A stretch of 64,000 nt of DNA from Tectiglobus sp965223355 (GTDB taxonomy: Bacteria > Pseudomonadota > Alphaproteobacteria > Rhizobiales > Hyphomicrobiaceae). The DNA is taken from contig CBDCWE010000003.1 in the NCBI GenBank assembly GCA_965223355.1, positions 2,108,001 through 2,172,000 on the forward strand, read 5' to 3'. The notes under the pieces were generated by a model that was not told the origin of the DNA, ran no database searches, and worked only from the letters and a program-made list of their open reading frames with translations. The position numbers were made by a program, and so were the translations under genes. Positions 6,721 through 16,087 of this stretch are shown one piece after another; positions within the stretch are counted from its first letter, which is position 1, and every line of letters starts with the position of its first letter.

Positions 6721-9504
6721 TCATGCGCCGGGGCGTCCGGTTTTGCGCGGGCGGCGGCGGCGTTTCTTGTTTTGTTCTGCACCGACGACGTCGACGGTCT
6801 TGGCCGGCTTGCCGACGTCGCGCATTGGCACGGGCCGTTCGGAGCCCGGGCCCATTTCACCGGGCCGCGGTTTGCGCGGGCGGCGGCCGGTTGCAGGCAC
6901 GTTGGCTGCGCCGCCGTACTTGCGCTCGCCGGCGTAACTGCCGGCGCGGTCCTCGAGCGCCGACTGGCGGGCCAGTGGATCGTCGGCGACGGCCAGTTCG
7001 GTCTCGCGCAGGCGTTTGACCTCGTCGCGCAGGCGGGCTGCTTCTTCGAACTCCAAATCGGCGGCGGCTTCGCGCATCCGCTTTTCCATGTCCTCGATCA
7101 CGGCGGCGAGGTTGTGACCGACCAACGCGGTCGCGCCGGCGTCCTCGGCAAGGCCGGCATCGACGGTGACGCGGTCTTGCTCGTAGATGCTCGACATGAC
7201 GTCGCCGATCGATTTGCGCACACTCTCCGGGGTAATACCGTTGGCGGCGTTCCAGGCGATCTGCTTTTCGCGGCGGCGCTCGGTTTCGGCGATGGCGCGC
7301 TCCAGTGAACCGGTCGTGTGGTCGGCATAGAGGAGCACCTTGCCGTCGACATTGCGCGCGGCCCGGCCGATGGTCTGGATCAGCGATGTCTCGGAGCGCA
7401 GGAAACCTTCCTTGTCGGCATCCAGGATCGCGACGCGGGCGCATTCGGGAATGTCGAGGCCTTCGCGCAACAAGTTGATGCCGATCAGAACGTCGAAGGT
7501 GCCAAGGCGCAAGTCGCGGATGATTTCGATGCGCTCCAACGTGTCGATGTCGGAGTGCATGTAGCGCACGCGGATGCCCTGTTCGTGCATGTACTCGGTG
7601 AGGTCTTCGGCCATGCGCTTGGTCAGCGTTGTGACCAGCGTGCGGTAGCCGGCGGAGGTGACCTGGCGCACCTCATCGATCAGATCGTCGACCTGGGTCT
7701 TGGCCGGGCGCACTTCGACGACCGGGTCCGTCAGGCCGGTCGGGCGGATCACCTGTTCGACAAAGGTGCCGCCGGTTTGTTCCAGTTCCCAGCCGCCAGG
7801 GGTTGCTGAAACGTAGATCGTTTGCGGGCGCATGGCGTCCCACTCCTCGAACCTGAGCGGTCGGTTGTCGAGGCAGGAGGGCAGGCGGAAGCCATATTCG
7901 GCAAGTGTTGCTTTACGACGGTAGTCGCCGCGAAACATGCCGCCGATCTGCGGTACCGTGACGTGGCTCTCATCGGCGAACACCAGCGCATTGTCGGGCA
8001 GGTACTCGAACAGCGTTGGCGGCGGATCGCCGGGCCGACGGCCGGTCAGATAGCGCGAATAGTTTTCGATGCCGGCACAGGAGCCGGTCGCCTCTATCAT
8101 CTCCATGTCGAACAGAGTACGTTGTTCGAGGCGCTGCGCCTCCAACAGCTTGCCGGTGTTGTTGAGTTCGTCGAGGCGTTCGCGCAACTCCGCTTTGATC
8201 TGTTTGAGCGCCTGCTGCAGGGTCGGCTTCGGCGTCACGTAGTGCGAATTGGCGTAGACCTTGACCAGTTTGAGCTCGTCGGTCTTCTGGCCGGTCAGCG
8301 GATCGAACTCGGTGATGCTTTCGATTTCATCGCCGAACATCGAGATCCGCCAGGCGCGATCCTCGAGGTGGGCGGGGAACAGCTCGACGGTGTCGCCGCG
8401 CACGCGAAACGTGCCGCGGTGGAAGTTGCCGTCGTTGCGCTTGTATTGCAGGGCGACGAGATCGGCCAGCAGCTGGCGCTGCGAGATGCGTTCGCCGACC
8501 GAGACCGCGAACGTCATGGCGGTATAGGTCTCGACCGAGCCGATACCGTAAATGCACGACACCGAGGCAACGATGATGACGTCATCGCGTTCGAGCAGCG
8601 CGCGGGTTGCGGCGTGACGCATGCGGTCGATCTGCTCGTTGATCGAGGCCTCTTTCTCGATATAGGTGTCGGTGCGCGGCACGTAGGCTTCCGGTTGGTA
8701 GTAATCATAATAGGACACGAAATATTCGACCGCGTTGTCGGGAAAGAAGCTCTTGAATTCGCCGTAGAGCTGGGCGGCGAGCGTTTTGTTGGGGGCCAGG
8801 ACCAGGGCCGGGCGCTGAGTTGCCTGAATGATGTGCGCCATCGTGAAGGTCTTGCCGGAGCCGGTGACGCCGAGCAGCACCTGATCGCGCTCGTACTGAT
8901 CGACGCCTTCGACGAGTTCGGCGATCGCCTGGGGCTGGTCGCCCTTCGGTGCAAACTCCGACTCGATCTTGAGTGTAACGCCGCCCTCGCTTTTTTCGGG
9001 ACGCTCCGGGCGATGCGGCATGAACATTGGCATGGTGCCGGCGACCAGCGGATGGGAGGCGATCATCGGCTGGCGTGAGAGCATTTGCTGGGCCTGCTCG
9101 GTGCGGTCCTCCGGTCGGGTCAGCAACGCATTGAGCGCAGCCGACGGCGAGAAATCCTGCGGCCGGGGCGCGACGCTGCGCAACGCTGGCAGAACATCGG
9201 CATTGATCGTCGGGCCGGCATCGAACGTGGCCTGGCGCGCTTCGCCAAAGCCGTCTGATGGAGCATTCGGCGCACCCGGGCCTGGTCGGCGAGCCGGTTC
9301 GGCCGGTGTTGGCGATCGGCGGGCCGCGGCCTGCCGTTTACGACCCTTGGCGGCGACTTCCGGCGTGCCTGCCGCGGTCTCCCTTGGCGGCGCCGCCGGC
9401 TTGCCGGCCTTGCCGCGCGAGGCCCGCGGTTTCGCGGCTTTCGCCTTGGGCGCGGCCGATGTCGCTTTGCGCGGCACGCTCCGAGTTGTCTTGTCTTCCA
9501 CCAT
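6721..9504 (-). CDS. uvrB: Excinuclease ABC subunit B
   Basis: UvrB, the damage-verification helicase of nucleotide excision repair. Seen here: Walker A GVTGSGKT (about 212-219), the beta-hairpin region SYYDYYQPEAYVPRTD, the DESH helicase box (FADESHVTVPQIGG), late helicase motifs (QTIGRAARN) and a C-terminal UVR motif (DMEKRMREAAADLEFEEAA). I chose the ATG at 9504 (MVEDKTT); an upstream frame to 9588 exists. The protein is 927 residues, against about 670 usually. The excess is an Ala/Lys/Pro-rich N-terminal extension of roughly 170 residues and a basic tail of about 100 residues after the UVR motif (ending KKRRRRPRKTGRPGA). Confidence 0.96.
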   Translation of the reverse strand: MVEDKTTRSVPRKATSAAPKAKAAKPRASRGKAGKPAAPPRETAAGTPEVAAKGRKRQAAARRSPTPAEPARRPGPGAPNAPSDGFGEARQATFDAGPTINADVLPALRSVAPRPQDFSPSAALNALLTRPEDRTEQAQQMLSRQPMIASHPLVAGTMPMFMPHRPERPEKSEGGVTLKIESEFAPKGDQPQAIAELVEGVDQYERDQVLLGVTGSGKTFTMAHIIQATQRPALVLAPNKTLAAQLYGEFKSFFPDNAVEYFVSYYDYYQPEAYVPRTDTYIEKEASINEQIDRMRHAATRALLERDDVIIVASVSCIYGIGSVETYTAMTFAVSVGERISQRQLLADLVALQYKRNDGNFHRGTFRVRGDTVELFPAHLEDRAWRISMFGDEIESITEFDPLTGQKTDELKLVKVYANSHYVTPKPTLQQALKQIKAELRERLDELNNTGKLLEAQRLEQRTLFDMEMIEATGSCAGIENYSRYLTGRRPGDPPPTLFEYLPDNALVFADESHVTVPQIGGMFRGDYRRKATLAEYGFRLPSCLDNRPLRFEEWDAMRPQTIYVSATPGGWELEQTGGTFVEQVIRPTGLTDPVVEVRPAKTQVDDLIDEVRQVTSAGYRTLVTTLTKRMAEDLTEYMHEQGIRVRYMHSDIDTLERIEIIRDLRLGTFDVLIGINLLREGLDIPECARVAILDADKEGFLRSETSLIQTIGRAARNVDGKVLLYADHTTGSLERAIAETERRREKQIAWNAANGITPESVRKSIGDVMSSIYEQDRVTVDAGLAEDAGATALVGHNLAAVIEDMEKRMREAAADLEFEEAARLRDEVKRLRETELAVADDPLARQSALEDRAGSYAGERKYGGAANVPATGRRPRKPRPGEMGPGSERPVPMRDVGKPAKTVDVVGAEQNKKRRRRPRKTGRPGA

Positions 9505-9703
9505 ACCCGGGACTATGGACCGGCGGCGGCATCGGATCAATCGGGGTGGTTGGCGCGCCCCATTGATGTGTGGACGGATGGTCCCCACCTCTAGAGGTGC
9601 GACGCCGAATCGTAGATGTCTCAGCGAGAGTGCCGCTTCGCCTGTTCGCAGGTTGTTGTTGTTTTGCGGCCTGTGCTTTGCGTTCGAGCAAAGGGATTTT
9701 CGG

Positions 9704-9952
9704 ATGCTGGCCTATCTGGCGATACTTGGGGCGGCGCTGGCCGGCCTCGCGGGCGTCGCGCCGTGGGCGATTGCGGCAAGCGCCATCGCGCTGATGTCGA
9801 TCTCATATGCCGAACATCACAGACTTTATCAGCGTGGCCAAGAACTCGGCCTCACCGACATGTTGGAATGGACCTTGCTGCGCAGCGCATTCCATGCGCT
9901 CGTCGCTGCCGGTGGGGCTTATCTGGGTGGCTGGTTATTGCGATTGCTGTGA
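9704..9952 (+). CDS. Small hypothetical membrane protein
   Basis: 82 residues from ATG 9704, preceded by AAAGGGA. Hydrophobic segments lie at about 2-35 (LAYLAILGAALAGLAGVAPW) and 58-82, around a polar middle (YAEHHRLYQRGQELGLTDMLEW). A longer open frame in the same phase, from 8969, overlaps uvrB and is spurious before this start. No family was recognised. It is divergent from uvrB. Confidence 0.6.
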   Translation: MLAYLAILGAALAGLAGVAPWAIAASAIALMSISYAEHHRLYQRGQELGLTDMLEWTLLRSAFHALVAAGGAYLGGWLLRLL

Positions 9953-9962
9953 GCCAGCGTCG

Positions 9963-11147
9963 TCAATTAGCGTCGTCAATCGGCGTTGGCGGCGGCAGCA
10001 GCCAGGTACGGTCATACCACTGGCGGCTCTTGGCCTGCGTGACGCGCTGGATGCCGCGCTTCGATGCCTGGCGCAGCTTCCACAATTTCCTGCTTGCAAA
10101 ACGGCTCAACCCGTGAGTTGACTGAAGCGCCAACTGGTACTGCAGCTCGGCATCATCGAGCTGCTGTTGTTCGAGGCTCGCATTACCAAGCTTGAAGTTT
10201 AGAAAGGCGGTCAAATAGTGCATGTCGCCTTGATCAACAGCATCCCAAGCTCTGAACGGGCTATATTGTGCGCGAAGATCAAGTGCCCCCGGCGCGCCGT
10301 TTCCGTTAGCCGGCTGTTGCATCAAGTTTCTGGCAGTCTGTGTGCCTTGCGGGCCGTTTCCAGTTTGTTCGAATTGGTAGAGGCGCAGCGCTTGCATGAT
10401 TGCAGCCCTCCAGCGCTGGCAATCGGCAAGTAAGAGGTCGCGGTCGCGCTCGTCAACGAGATTGACGGACAGCGTTTCAATTTGATCGTAAGCCGTCAGT
10501 GCCTGGTTGGCGTGACCAAGTTTTCGGAGTTGGTGAGCCTCAAGACGCCTGATTCTGATATCGTTTGCGAAGCCTGGAATACGAAGCGCCTCACGAAACC
10601 AAGTCAAGGCCTCGACTTCGTGCTGGAGGCGCGCGTGAAGCGTCCATGCTTCACGCGCAATTGCCGATGAAATTGCTCCCTGAAGCACATACGCGCCACT
10701 GAGTTGGCGTCTATAGTTATCGACGAGTCCGCGCGACACCTGGATTTGATTGTCCAGCTTCTCGACCGCCTGTCTCAAATCTTTCCGTACAGTTATTTCG
10801 GCTGGCTCATTTGAACCAATGGTTTCCCATCCCTTCCTTGATAGCACGCGCCGCAATGGCGGCACGGCAAAGAGAGAGGCCGTTGCCGAGCCTCCGAGAT
10901 TGGGCCGCTCCAATGCGTCAAGGATGTAGTCTTGCGCGCTCAGAAGGCGCCGATTGTTCTTTGAAAGGTACTCACCAAGACGCTTGTGCATATTGCGTTC
11001 AGCGGCATACCACCATTTCCAGAAACCAAAGGCGACACCGCCAAGTGCAGCGAGCACCTTAAGCTTGTCCCAGGGTGAACTTTCACTCACAACCTGTAAG
11101 AGGGATGAAATCAATACGCACAACAGCCCCCAGTCGCCGCAATCCAT
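9963..11147 (-). CDS. Hypothetical protein, N-terminal membrane segment, TPR-like
   Basis: 394 residues from ATG 11147; a TTG at 11177 in frame is an alternative. An N-terminal hydrophobic stretch (DWGLLCVLISSLLQVV) and a second one (LKVLAALGGVAFGFWKWWY) are followed by a long soluble part. That part has helical repeats resembling TPRs (for example LQHEVEALTWFREALRIPGFANDIRIRRLEAHQ, residues not given in full). No catalytic motif was seen. A membrane-anchored scaffold facing the cytoplasm is a guess from layout only. It converges with the small gene ending at 9952, 10 bases away. Confidence 0.6.
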   Translation of the reverse strand: MDCGDWGLLCVLISSLLQVVSESSPWDKLKVLAALGGVAFGFWKWWYAAERNMHKRLGEYLSKNNRRLLSAQDYILDALERPNLGGSATASLFAVPPLRRVLSRKGWETIGSNEPAEITVRKDLRQAVEKLDNQIQVSRGLVDNYRRQLSGAYVLQGAISSAIAREAWTLHARLQHEVEALTWFREALRIPGFANDIRIRRLEAHQLRKLGHANQALTAYDQIETLSVNLVDERDRDLLLADCQRWRAAIMQALRLYQFEQTGNGPQGTQTARNLMQQPANGNGAPGALDLRAQYSPFRAWDAVDQGDMHYLTAFLNFKLGNASLEQQQLDDAELQYQLALQSTHGLSRFASRKLWKLRQASKRGIQRVTQAKSRQWYDRTWLLPPPTPIDDAN

Positions 11148-11255
11148 CGGTCCAAGCCCCGTAACAAATGCATACAAAATATGCGTTACCGTGCACCAAC
11201 CTCGGCACGTTGTATAGAGGGCAAATCGAACAATGCTCGGTCGTGTGCGGCCGGA

Positions 11256-11972
11256 TCAATCGCAGGGCCAGTAGACGGGGCGAGTGAGGCCGGCGGGGAG
11301 CCTGGTCTTGTCATCGCCGCAGCTGATGTCGAGCTGGTACTGATCGAGGCCCTTGGTCTTGGTCAGGTCAACACCGGCGAAGTTGGTGCGGTAGAGGTAG
11401 GCGCGCGTAAAATCGGTGCCGTTCAGCGAGGCCTGCGAGAGGTCGGCGCGGGCGAAGTTTGCAAACGGCGCACTGACGTTATCGAGGTTGGCGCCGATCA
11501 ATATGGTGCGGCCGAGCTGGGCACCTTTTAAGTTGGCGTTATTGAGATCGGCGGCGGTCAGGTCGGCGCGGTAAAACTCCGCCTTGACCAGGTTCGCGCT
11601 GCCGAGGTTGGCGCGATCCATATAAACGCGCATGCCGACGCTGCCCGACAGGTTGGCCTGCGAGAGGTCGGCGCCGCGCAGAATGGCGCGCGTGAGATTG
11701 GCCTTGAACAGGCGCGCCTTCACCAGCTTGGCGTCCTTGAAGTTGGTCTTGGAGAAGTTGGTGCGCTCGAAGTTGGCCCCGGACAGGTCGCGCCCGACAA
11801 GATACTTGCTCATCTTGGTGCATGCCGACCAATTGACACCGGCTGATGCGCGGTCATTGCAGCCGGCAGCAACCGGCGATGCGCCGCCAAGAGCGGCCAA
11901 CGCGAGGGCCGTGGCAAACCCGATTGCCCCGATTGCCTTGGTGCAAACGCGCTCAGTTGCCGTTGCGGTCAT
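11256..11972 (-). CDS. Exported pentapeptide-repeat protein
   Basis: 238 residues from ATG 11972 (MTATATERV); an in-frame ATG at 11990 would add six residues. A signal peptide (hydrophobic AIGFATALALAALGGASPVAA) precedes a Cys-containing mature start. From about residue 60 to 210 there is an almost continuous run of A(D/N)LxX pentapeptides (LSGANFERTNFSKTNF, LTAADLNNANLKGAQL), expected to fold as a right-handed quadrilateral beta-helix. The C-terminus has a possible disulphide pair (ISCGDD, YWPCD). The family's functions are diverse, so none is assigned; the location is probably periplasmic. Confidence 0.85.
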   Translation of the reverse strand: MTATATERVCTKAIGAIGFATALALAALGGASPVAAGCNDRASAGVNWSACTKMSKYLVGRDLSGANFERTNFSKTNFKDAKLVKARLFKANLTRAILRGADLSQANLSGSVGMRVYMDRANLGSANLVKAEFYRADLTAADLNNANLKGAQLGRTILIGANLDNVSAPFANFARADLSQASLNGTDFTRAYLYRTNFAGVDLTKTKGLDQYQLDISCGDDKTRLPAGLTRPVYWPCD

Positions 11973-12014
11973 GGTCAACTCCCAGATCATTTCCGCTCTT
12001 CAAGCGGGTCGCGC

Positions 12015-12078
12015 TCGCCTGCCTGCTGCCTCGCCTGCCCTCTGCCTCGCCTGCCCGCTGTCTCGCCCGGCCACCGCC
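12015..12078. repeat. 16-bp tandem repeat, four copies
   Basis: Units start at 12015, 12031, 12047 and 12063. The first three share TCGCCTGCC followed by an NCTGNC-like end; the fourth is diverged (TCGCCCGGCCACCGCC). The array lies 43 bases before the start of the minus-strand pentapeptide-repeat gene, in its upstream region. The rest of 11973-12330 shows no gene. Confidence 0.75.
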
Positions 12079-12330
12079 TGAGAACCCACGAGATCACGGC
12101 CGGTGGCTGGCCGGCGCGGACGCGGGAGGGTCCGAGCCAGGTCTGAACGGCTATCGCCGCGCGCTCGATGCCGGCATCGTTGCAACGGCCTTGCGGTGCG
12201 CGGTCTCAGCGCCCTACAGGTGGGCAGGTCGGCGCCTATATTCAACGCAGAATAGGCTCAAAAGATTGTGTGTGTCCTACGGTCGGCCGTAAAATTCTGA
12301 GGGATATTTGGTGACTTCGCCTGACCATCA

Positions 12331-13254
12331 TCACCGCCCGGCAGGACCCTGACCGCCCGGCCGCACGGTTGCGGCGCGGCTGCGGCGTTCAAGGTAGGCG
12401 GGTGTGATCTGGACGATCAGGCTTGCTGCAAACATCATCGCAGCGCCGATCCAGCCGACCGGTTGCAGCCATTCGCCGAGCAGGATGACAGCGCACAGCG
12501 CCGCAAAGACGGTTTCGGTGCTGACCAGAACGGTTGCCTCGACGGCGGGGGTGGATTTCATGGCGATGGCCAGCAGCGTGAATGTCAATGCGCTCGACAG
12601 AAAGCCGACATAGGCGATTTCGAAGGCGGCGGCGCGCAGCGCGCCGAGCGATACCGTCTCGAAGGCTGCGACGCCGATCAGCGAAAAAATGGCAACGACC
12701 GTGAACTGGATGGCGGTGAAGGCGACCGGGCGGGCGTGCCGGGCGGAGTGTTCGATGACCAGCATGTGGGTCGACCAGAAGATGGCGGAAATCGCCACCA
12801 GCCAATCGCCGACCGAAAAGCCGCCGACGGTACCGCCGCCGAGCAGCCAGGTGCCGGCAAAGGCAAGGATCGCGGCCGGCCATACGTAAAGGCGCGGTGT
12901 CCGGCGCAGGACAAGCCACATCAGGAGCGGCGTAATGACAACGTAGAGACCGGTCAAAAATCCGGTGTTGGTGACCGTCGCGGTGACAAGACCAATCTGT
13001 TGCAGAATGCCGCCGAGAAAAAAGCTGCAACCGCCGGCGATCGAGATCAGCCAGAAGCCGCTCTGCGGTCGGCTGCCGAGTCGGCTGCCTTCGCGCAACG
13101 CCAACGGCAACAGGACCACCGCGGCGACGATCGCACGGGCGGCCAGAAACAGATAGGGCCCGATGTGGTCCATCGCCGTCTTCTGGAAGACGAATGCGAG
13201 GCCCCAGACCGCGGCAACGGCGAGCAGCATGATGTTGGCGGAAGTGCGGGTCAT
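12331..13254 (-). CDS. DMT/EamA-family transporter
   Basis: 307 residues with ten hydrophobic helices in two EamA repeats. It begins MTRTSANIMLLAVAAVWGLAF, a typical first helix with the conserved WG. Near the end, LLGEWLQPVGWIGAAMM is the usual EamA C-terminal helix pair. It is an inner-membrane exporter or permease of unknown substrate, and not closely similar to the DMT protein at 5796-6659. No partner gene is adjacent on its strand. Confidence 0.87.
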   Translation of the reverse strand: MTRTSANIMLLAVAAVWGLAFVFQKTAMDHIGPYLFLAARAIVAAVVLLPLALREGSRLGSRPQSGFWLISIAGGCSFFLGGILQQIGLVTATVTNTGFLTGLYVVITPLLMWLVLRRTPRLYVWPAAILAFAGTWLLGGGTVGGFSVGDWLVAISAIFWSTHMLVIEHSARHARPVAFTAIQFTVVAIFSLIGVAAFETVSLGALRAAAFEIAYVGFLSSALTFTLLAIAMKSTPAVEATVLVSTETVFAALCAVILLGEWLQPVGWIGAAMMFAASLIVQITPAYLERRSRAATVRPGGQGPAGR

Positions 13255-13540
13255 GACGGCGAGCGATTAGACGTTTCGCCGACGCGCTGCAATAGCACGT
13301 CGCGCCGCCCGGAAGTGGCATCTTGCGATCAATCGCACCGTGGCCGCCAATGCTGAGCGGCGTCGCCACCGCCGATGCCGGCAAACCCGTCGATGGCGAA
13401 AGGTAGGCCGCGACCCGCCGCCGGCTGCGGCGGGCACCGCTTGTGGTTCATGCACCGTGATCCACATTCCACTTCGCAGGCCCACTCCGGCAGCGCGTTA
13501 CTAACGTTGCGCATGAGCTGCCAAGATCTGAGTGTGGGCA

Positions 13541-13933
13541 ATGGCCCGACCAACTGCAATGAAGATTGACGAGCGCCAGGCCTCGGCGGTCAGGGCGCAG
13601 CTCGACCGCTGCCTGCGCAGCAAACATCTTTGTGCTGCGCCACTGCTCACTCGGTTTTTGCGGTTCGTCGTTGAGCAGACACTTGCCGGTCAAGCCGACT
13701 TGCTCAATGAGCGCGCCATTGCAGTCCATGTTTTCGGCGAGAAGCAGGACTTTGATCCGCAGAAGAGTTCCAGGGTCCGAGTGGCTGCAAACCGACTGCG
13801 GTTGGTCCTGAAGATCTACCAACTCGATGAAGGTCGGTGTGACCCGGTTATCATTGCGATGCAGCCACGAAGTTATGTTGCCGAGTTTCTGTGCAATCGG
13901 GCGTGCGGGGATGGTCGCGCGGCAGACTTGTAG
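13541..13933 (+). CDS. Stand-alone regulator-type N-terminal domain
   Basis: 130 residues from ATG 13541; ATG 13559 is possible. The stretch FLRFVVEQTLAGQADLLNERAI, then VFGEKQDFDPQKSSRVRVAANRLR, closely parallels the N-terminal domain of the TolB-like/TPR protein at 59809-61428 (LLRYLVDECLQGRATGLKQFSI, VFDRGPDFDPRVDPVVRTEAGKLR). In that family the domain is followed by a TolB-like part and TPRs; here the frame simply stops. It may be a truncated relic or a free-standing domain. It precedes the locus of exported proteins on the same strand. Confidence 0.65.
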   Translation: MARPTAMKIDERQASAVRAQLDRCLRSKHLCAAPLLTRFLRFVVEQTLAGQADLLNERAIAVHVFGEKQDFDPQKSSRVRVAANRLRLVLKIYQLDEGRCDPVIIAMQPRSYVAEFLCNRACGDGRAADL

Positions 13934-14029
13934 ATGACCGACAGTCCGTGCCGCAGAGGCCGAACGAAGACCCGAATTCAGAGCTCAATGTTAGAGCAAT
14001 AGGGCAATCTGTCATTAACTCCGGCATCG

Positions 14030-14078
14030 CGATCCTGCATCGCGACGATCCCGAACAAAGGCAGACAGCTGCTCGATT
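14030..14078. repeat. Possible degenerate family A remnant
   Basis: The stretch GATCCCGAACAAAGGCAG followed by ACAGCTGCTC resembles the right half of family A (GATTCCGAATAAAGGCAG then GTTGCTC). The palindrome is lost, so this is a weak call. The rest of the 290-base gap from 13934 shows nothing. Confidence 0.35.
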
Positions 14079-14226
14079 CCAAAGCGGCGATCCCAGCCCG
14101 AGCACGCACCGCACAGCAGTTATTTGTACGCCACACGTTACTAACGTAGCGCGCTTCCAGCCTGGTCCCTACTGTCCGAGAGATTCGTGTCGATTAGTGC
14201 GAGCATGTCTGGGAGTAGAGTGAGCT

Positions 14227-16023
14227 ATGAGTGGTGATGGTCAAAAATCGAACGATCCAGCCAATCAAACACCCATTGATGAATCGAGGCGTGACCTGAT
14301 GAAAGGCGTCGCTGCCACGACCGCGGTGGCCGCAGCTGTGGCAGGTGCCAGCGGAGCGGCGCAAGCCGATTCATACCGGGAGGGAGCTTCGCGTTACATC
14401 CCCCCCGGTCAGTGGTCGTACCACCAAGCACTCGAATGGTGGGAATTCCCGAGCGAAGATCCAGAGGTTATCGAAGTCTGGGGCTATACCGACAAGTTGT
14501 CGTATAAGCCGGGTGAGGACGTCGCCTTTCATGTCAATACTGGCGCGCCGACGTTTGACATCAAGATCTATCGCGACGGCGGCACATTCGAGGAAGTGCA
14601 TGCGGCAACTGGAGTTGCCGGCAAGCGCTCGTCGACTCCAAAAGATGCTTACACAGTTGGCTGTGGCTGGCCGGCACTTTACACGTGGAAACTGCCAACG
14701 GACCTGCGCTCTGGCTTTTACTTGGTCGTATTCAGCATCAAACGTGGTGAAGAGACCATCGAGCAGGAAGCCGGCTTCTGTGTTCGTCCAACAAGCCGAA
14801 AATCATCGATGGCTCTTATCCTGTGTACGGCGACATGGGCGGCTTACAACGACTGGGCGGGCGGCAGCTATTACGGCAAGCCTGGCGTGGCCTCGGGCGC
14901 AACAGGCAGCGCAGAAGGCGACATACTCATCGTGCCAAGAGTGCACCTGCACCGCCCCTGGGCTCGGGGATTTATGCGGTTGCCCAATAGCGCTGCGCGT
15001 ATGACCCAACCGGCCTATCCGGTTCGCCCGAAGGGACATGTGATCCGGTATTTCCACAACGAGTACCAACTCGCCAACGGATACTCCAGATGGTCGGCGG
15101 CCGCCGGCTGGGCGAGTTTCGATCGTCTTTTCGCGATCTGGGCGGAGAGAAACGGGTATGAGTTTGACTACATTACCCAGCACGATATTCAGGCCGATCC
15201 TGATATCCTGCAAGGTTACACGTGTACCGTGCTCGCTGGCCATGATGAATATTGGTCATGGGATATGCGCAAAAGCCTTGACAATTGGATCGAGGCGGGC
15301 GGGCATCTGGCCCGGTTTGCGGCCAACATGCTCTGGCAGGTCCGCTACGAGGACAACGACCTCGTCCAGGTCTGTTACAAGGGCTTTGCGCGCAACCATG
15401 ATCCCTTCGCAAGCGATCCGGCCAAACATCGATTGGTGACGGACGCATGGGAGGACATAAAGTTTGCGAAGTGGCCGTCAGCCCAGACCTTTGGCTCCAG
15501 TACGGCCTTTGGTCATTTGGTTGGCCTCGGAGGCGCATCACCGCGAACGGCAGGCTTTACCGTTTACCGGTCGGATCACTGGATGCTAGCGGACACCGAC
15601 CTGTATTACGGTGACTCATTTGGCGCCGACTACGTCAGGTTCGAATGTGACGGTGTCCCCTATACGTTCCGTAGTGGATTGCCCTATCCGACCGATGAGT
15701 TCGGCACACCGACGAATATCGAGATCGTCGCAATGTTTCCAACGCTCAACGGCGAGGAATCGCGCGACCACTCACCCCACACCATCGCGTCCAACGACGG
15801 ATACCTTTATGGCTATACCGAGAACCACTTCGGCGTTCCGCCTTCCCAAGCCACTCCCGAGCAAAAGGAAAAAGTCAAACGTGGCTGCGGTATCGTAGCC
15901 TATATGCCCAAAGGCAAGGGTGATGTGGCGACAACGGCCACGTGCGAGTGGGTCAATGGTCTGGGCAAGGACGAGTTCGTGGACCAGATCACGCACAATG
16001 TTCTGAAACGCTTCACAGCATGA
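14227..16023 (+). CDS. Exported N,N-dimethylformamidase large-subunit-like protein
   Basis: 598 residues. The N-terminus carries a twin-arginine motif (SRRDLMKG, residues 20-27) and an Ala-rich segment ending AAQA, so export by Tat is likely. The rest resembles the large (beta) subunit of N,N-dimethylformamidase: an N-terminal beta-domain (residues about 70-170, VWGYTDKLSYKPGEDVAFHV), then a catalytic-type domain with GHDEYWSWDMRKSLDNWIEAGG (about 339-360) and ARFAANMLWQVRYED. DMFase splits DMF to formate and dimethylamine with an iron centre. No small subunit is adjacent, so the substrate is open. The next gene is the secreted MORN protein. Confidence 0.75.
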   Translation: MSGDGQKSNDPANQTPIDESRRDLMKGVAATTAVAAAVAGASGAAQADSYREGASRYIPPGQWSYHQALEWWEFPSEDPEVIEVWGYTDKLSYKPGEDVAFHVNTGAPTFDIKIYRDGGTFEEVHAATGVAGKRSSTPKDAYTVGCGWPALYTWKLPTDLRSGFYLVVFSIKRGEETIEQEAGFCVRPTSRKSSMALILCTATWAAYNDWAGGSYYGKPGVASGATGSAEGDILIVPRVHLHRPWARGFMRLPNSAARMTQPAYPVRPKGHVIRYFHNEYQLANGYSRWSAAAGWASFDRLFAIWAERNGYEFDYITQHDIQADPDILQGYTCTVLAGHDEYWSWDMRKSLDNWIEAGGHLARFAANMLWQVRYEDNDLVQVCYKGFARNHDPFASDPAKHRLVTDAWEDIKFAKWPSAQTFGSSTAFGHLVGLGGASPRTAGFTVYRSDHWMLADTDLYYGDSFGADYVRFECDGVPYTFRSGLPYPTDEFGTPTNIEIVAMFPTLNGEESRDHSPHTIASNDGYLYGYTENHFGVPPSQATPEQKEKVKRGCGIVAYMPKGKGDVATTATCEWVNGLGKDEFVDQITHNVLKRFTA

Positions 16024-16087
16024 GCGTTGGATCGTTCTGTGCACAAGTGGATGATGATGTAACTCACATAATTGCTGGAGGAGTCTG

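Noticed and set aside
7822..9078. Plus-strand 418-residue frame
   Set aside because: Antisense to uvrB, which has strong motifs; low-complexity His/Asp-rich translation.
12463..13356. Plus-strand 297-residue frame
   Set aside because: Antisense to the DMT transporter; highly charged and repetitive translation, not protein-like.
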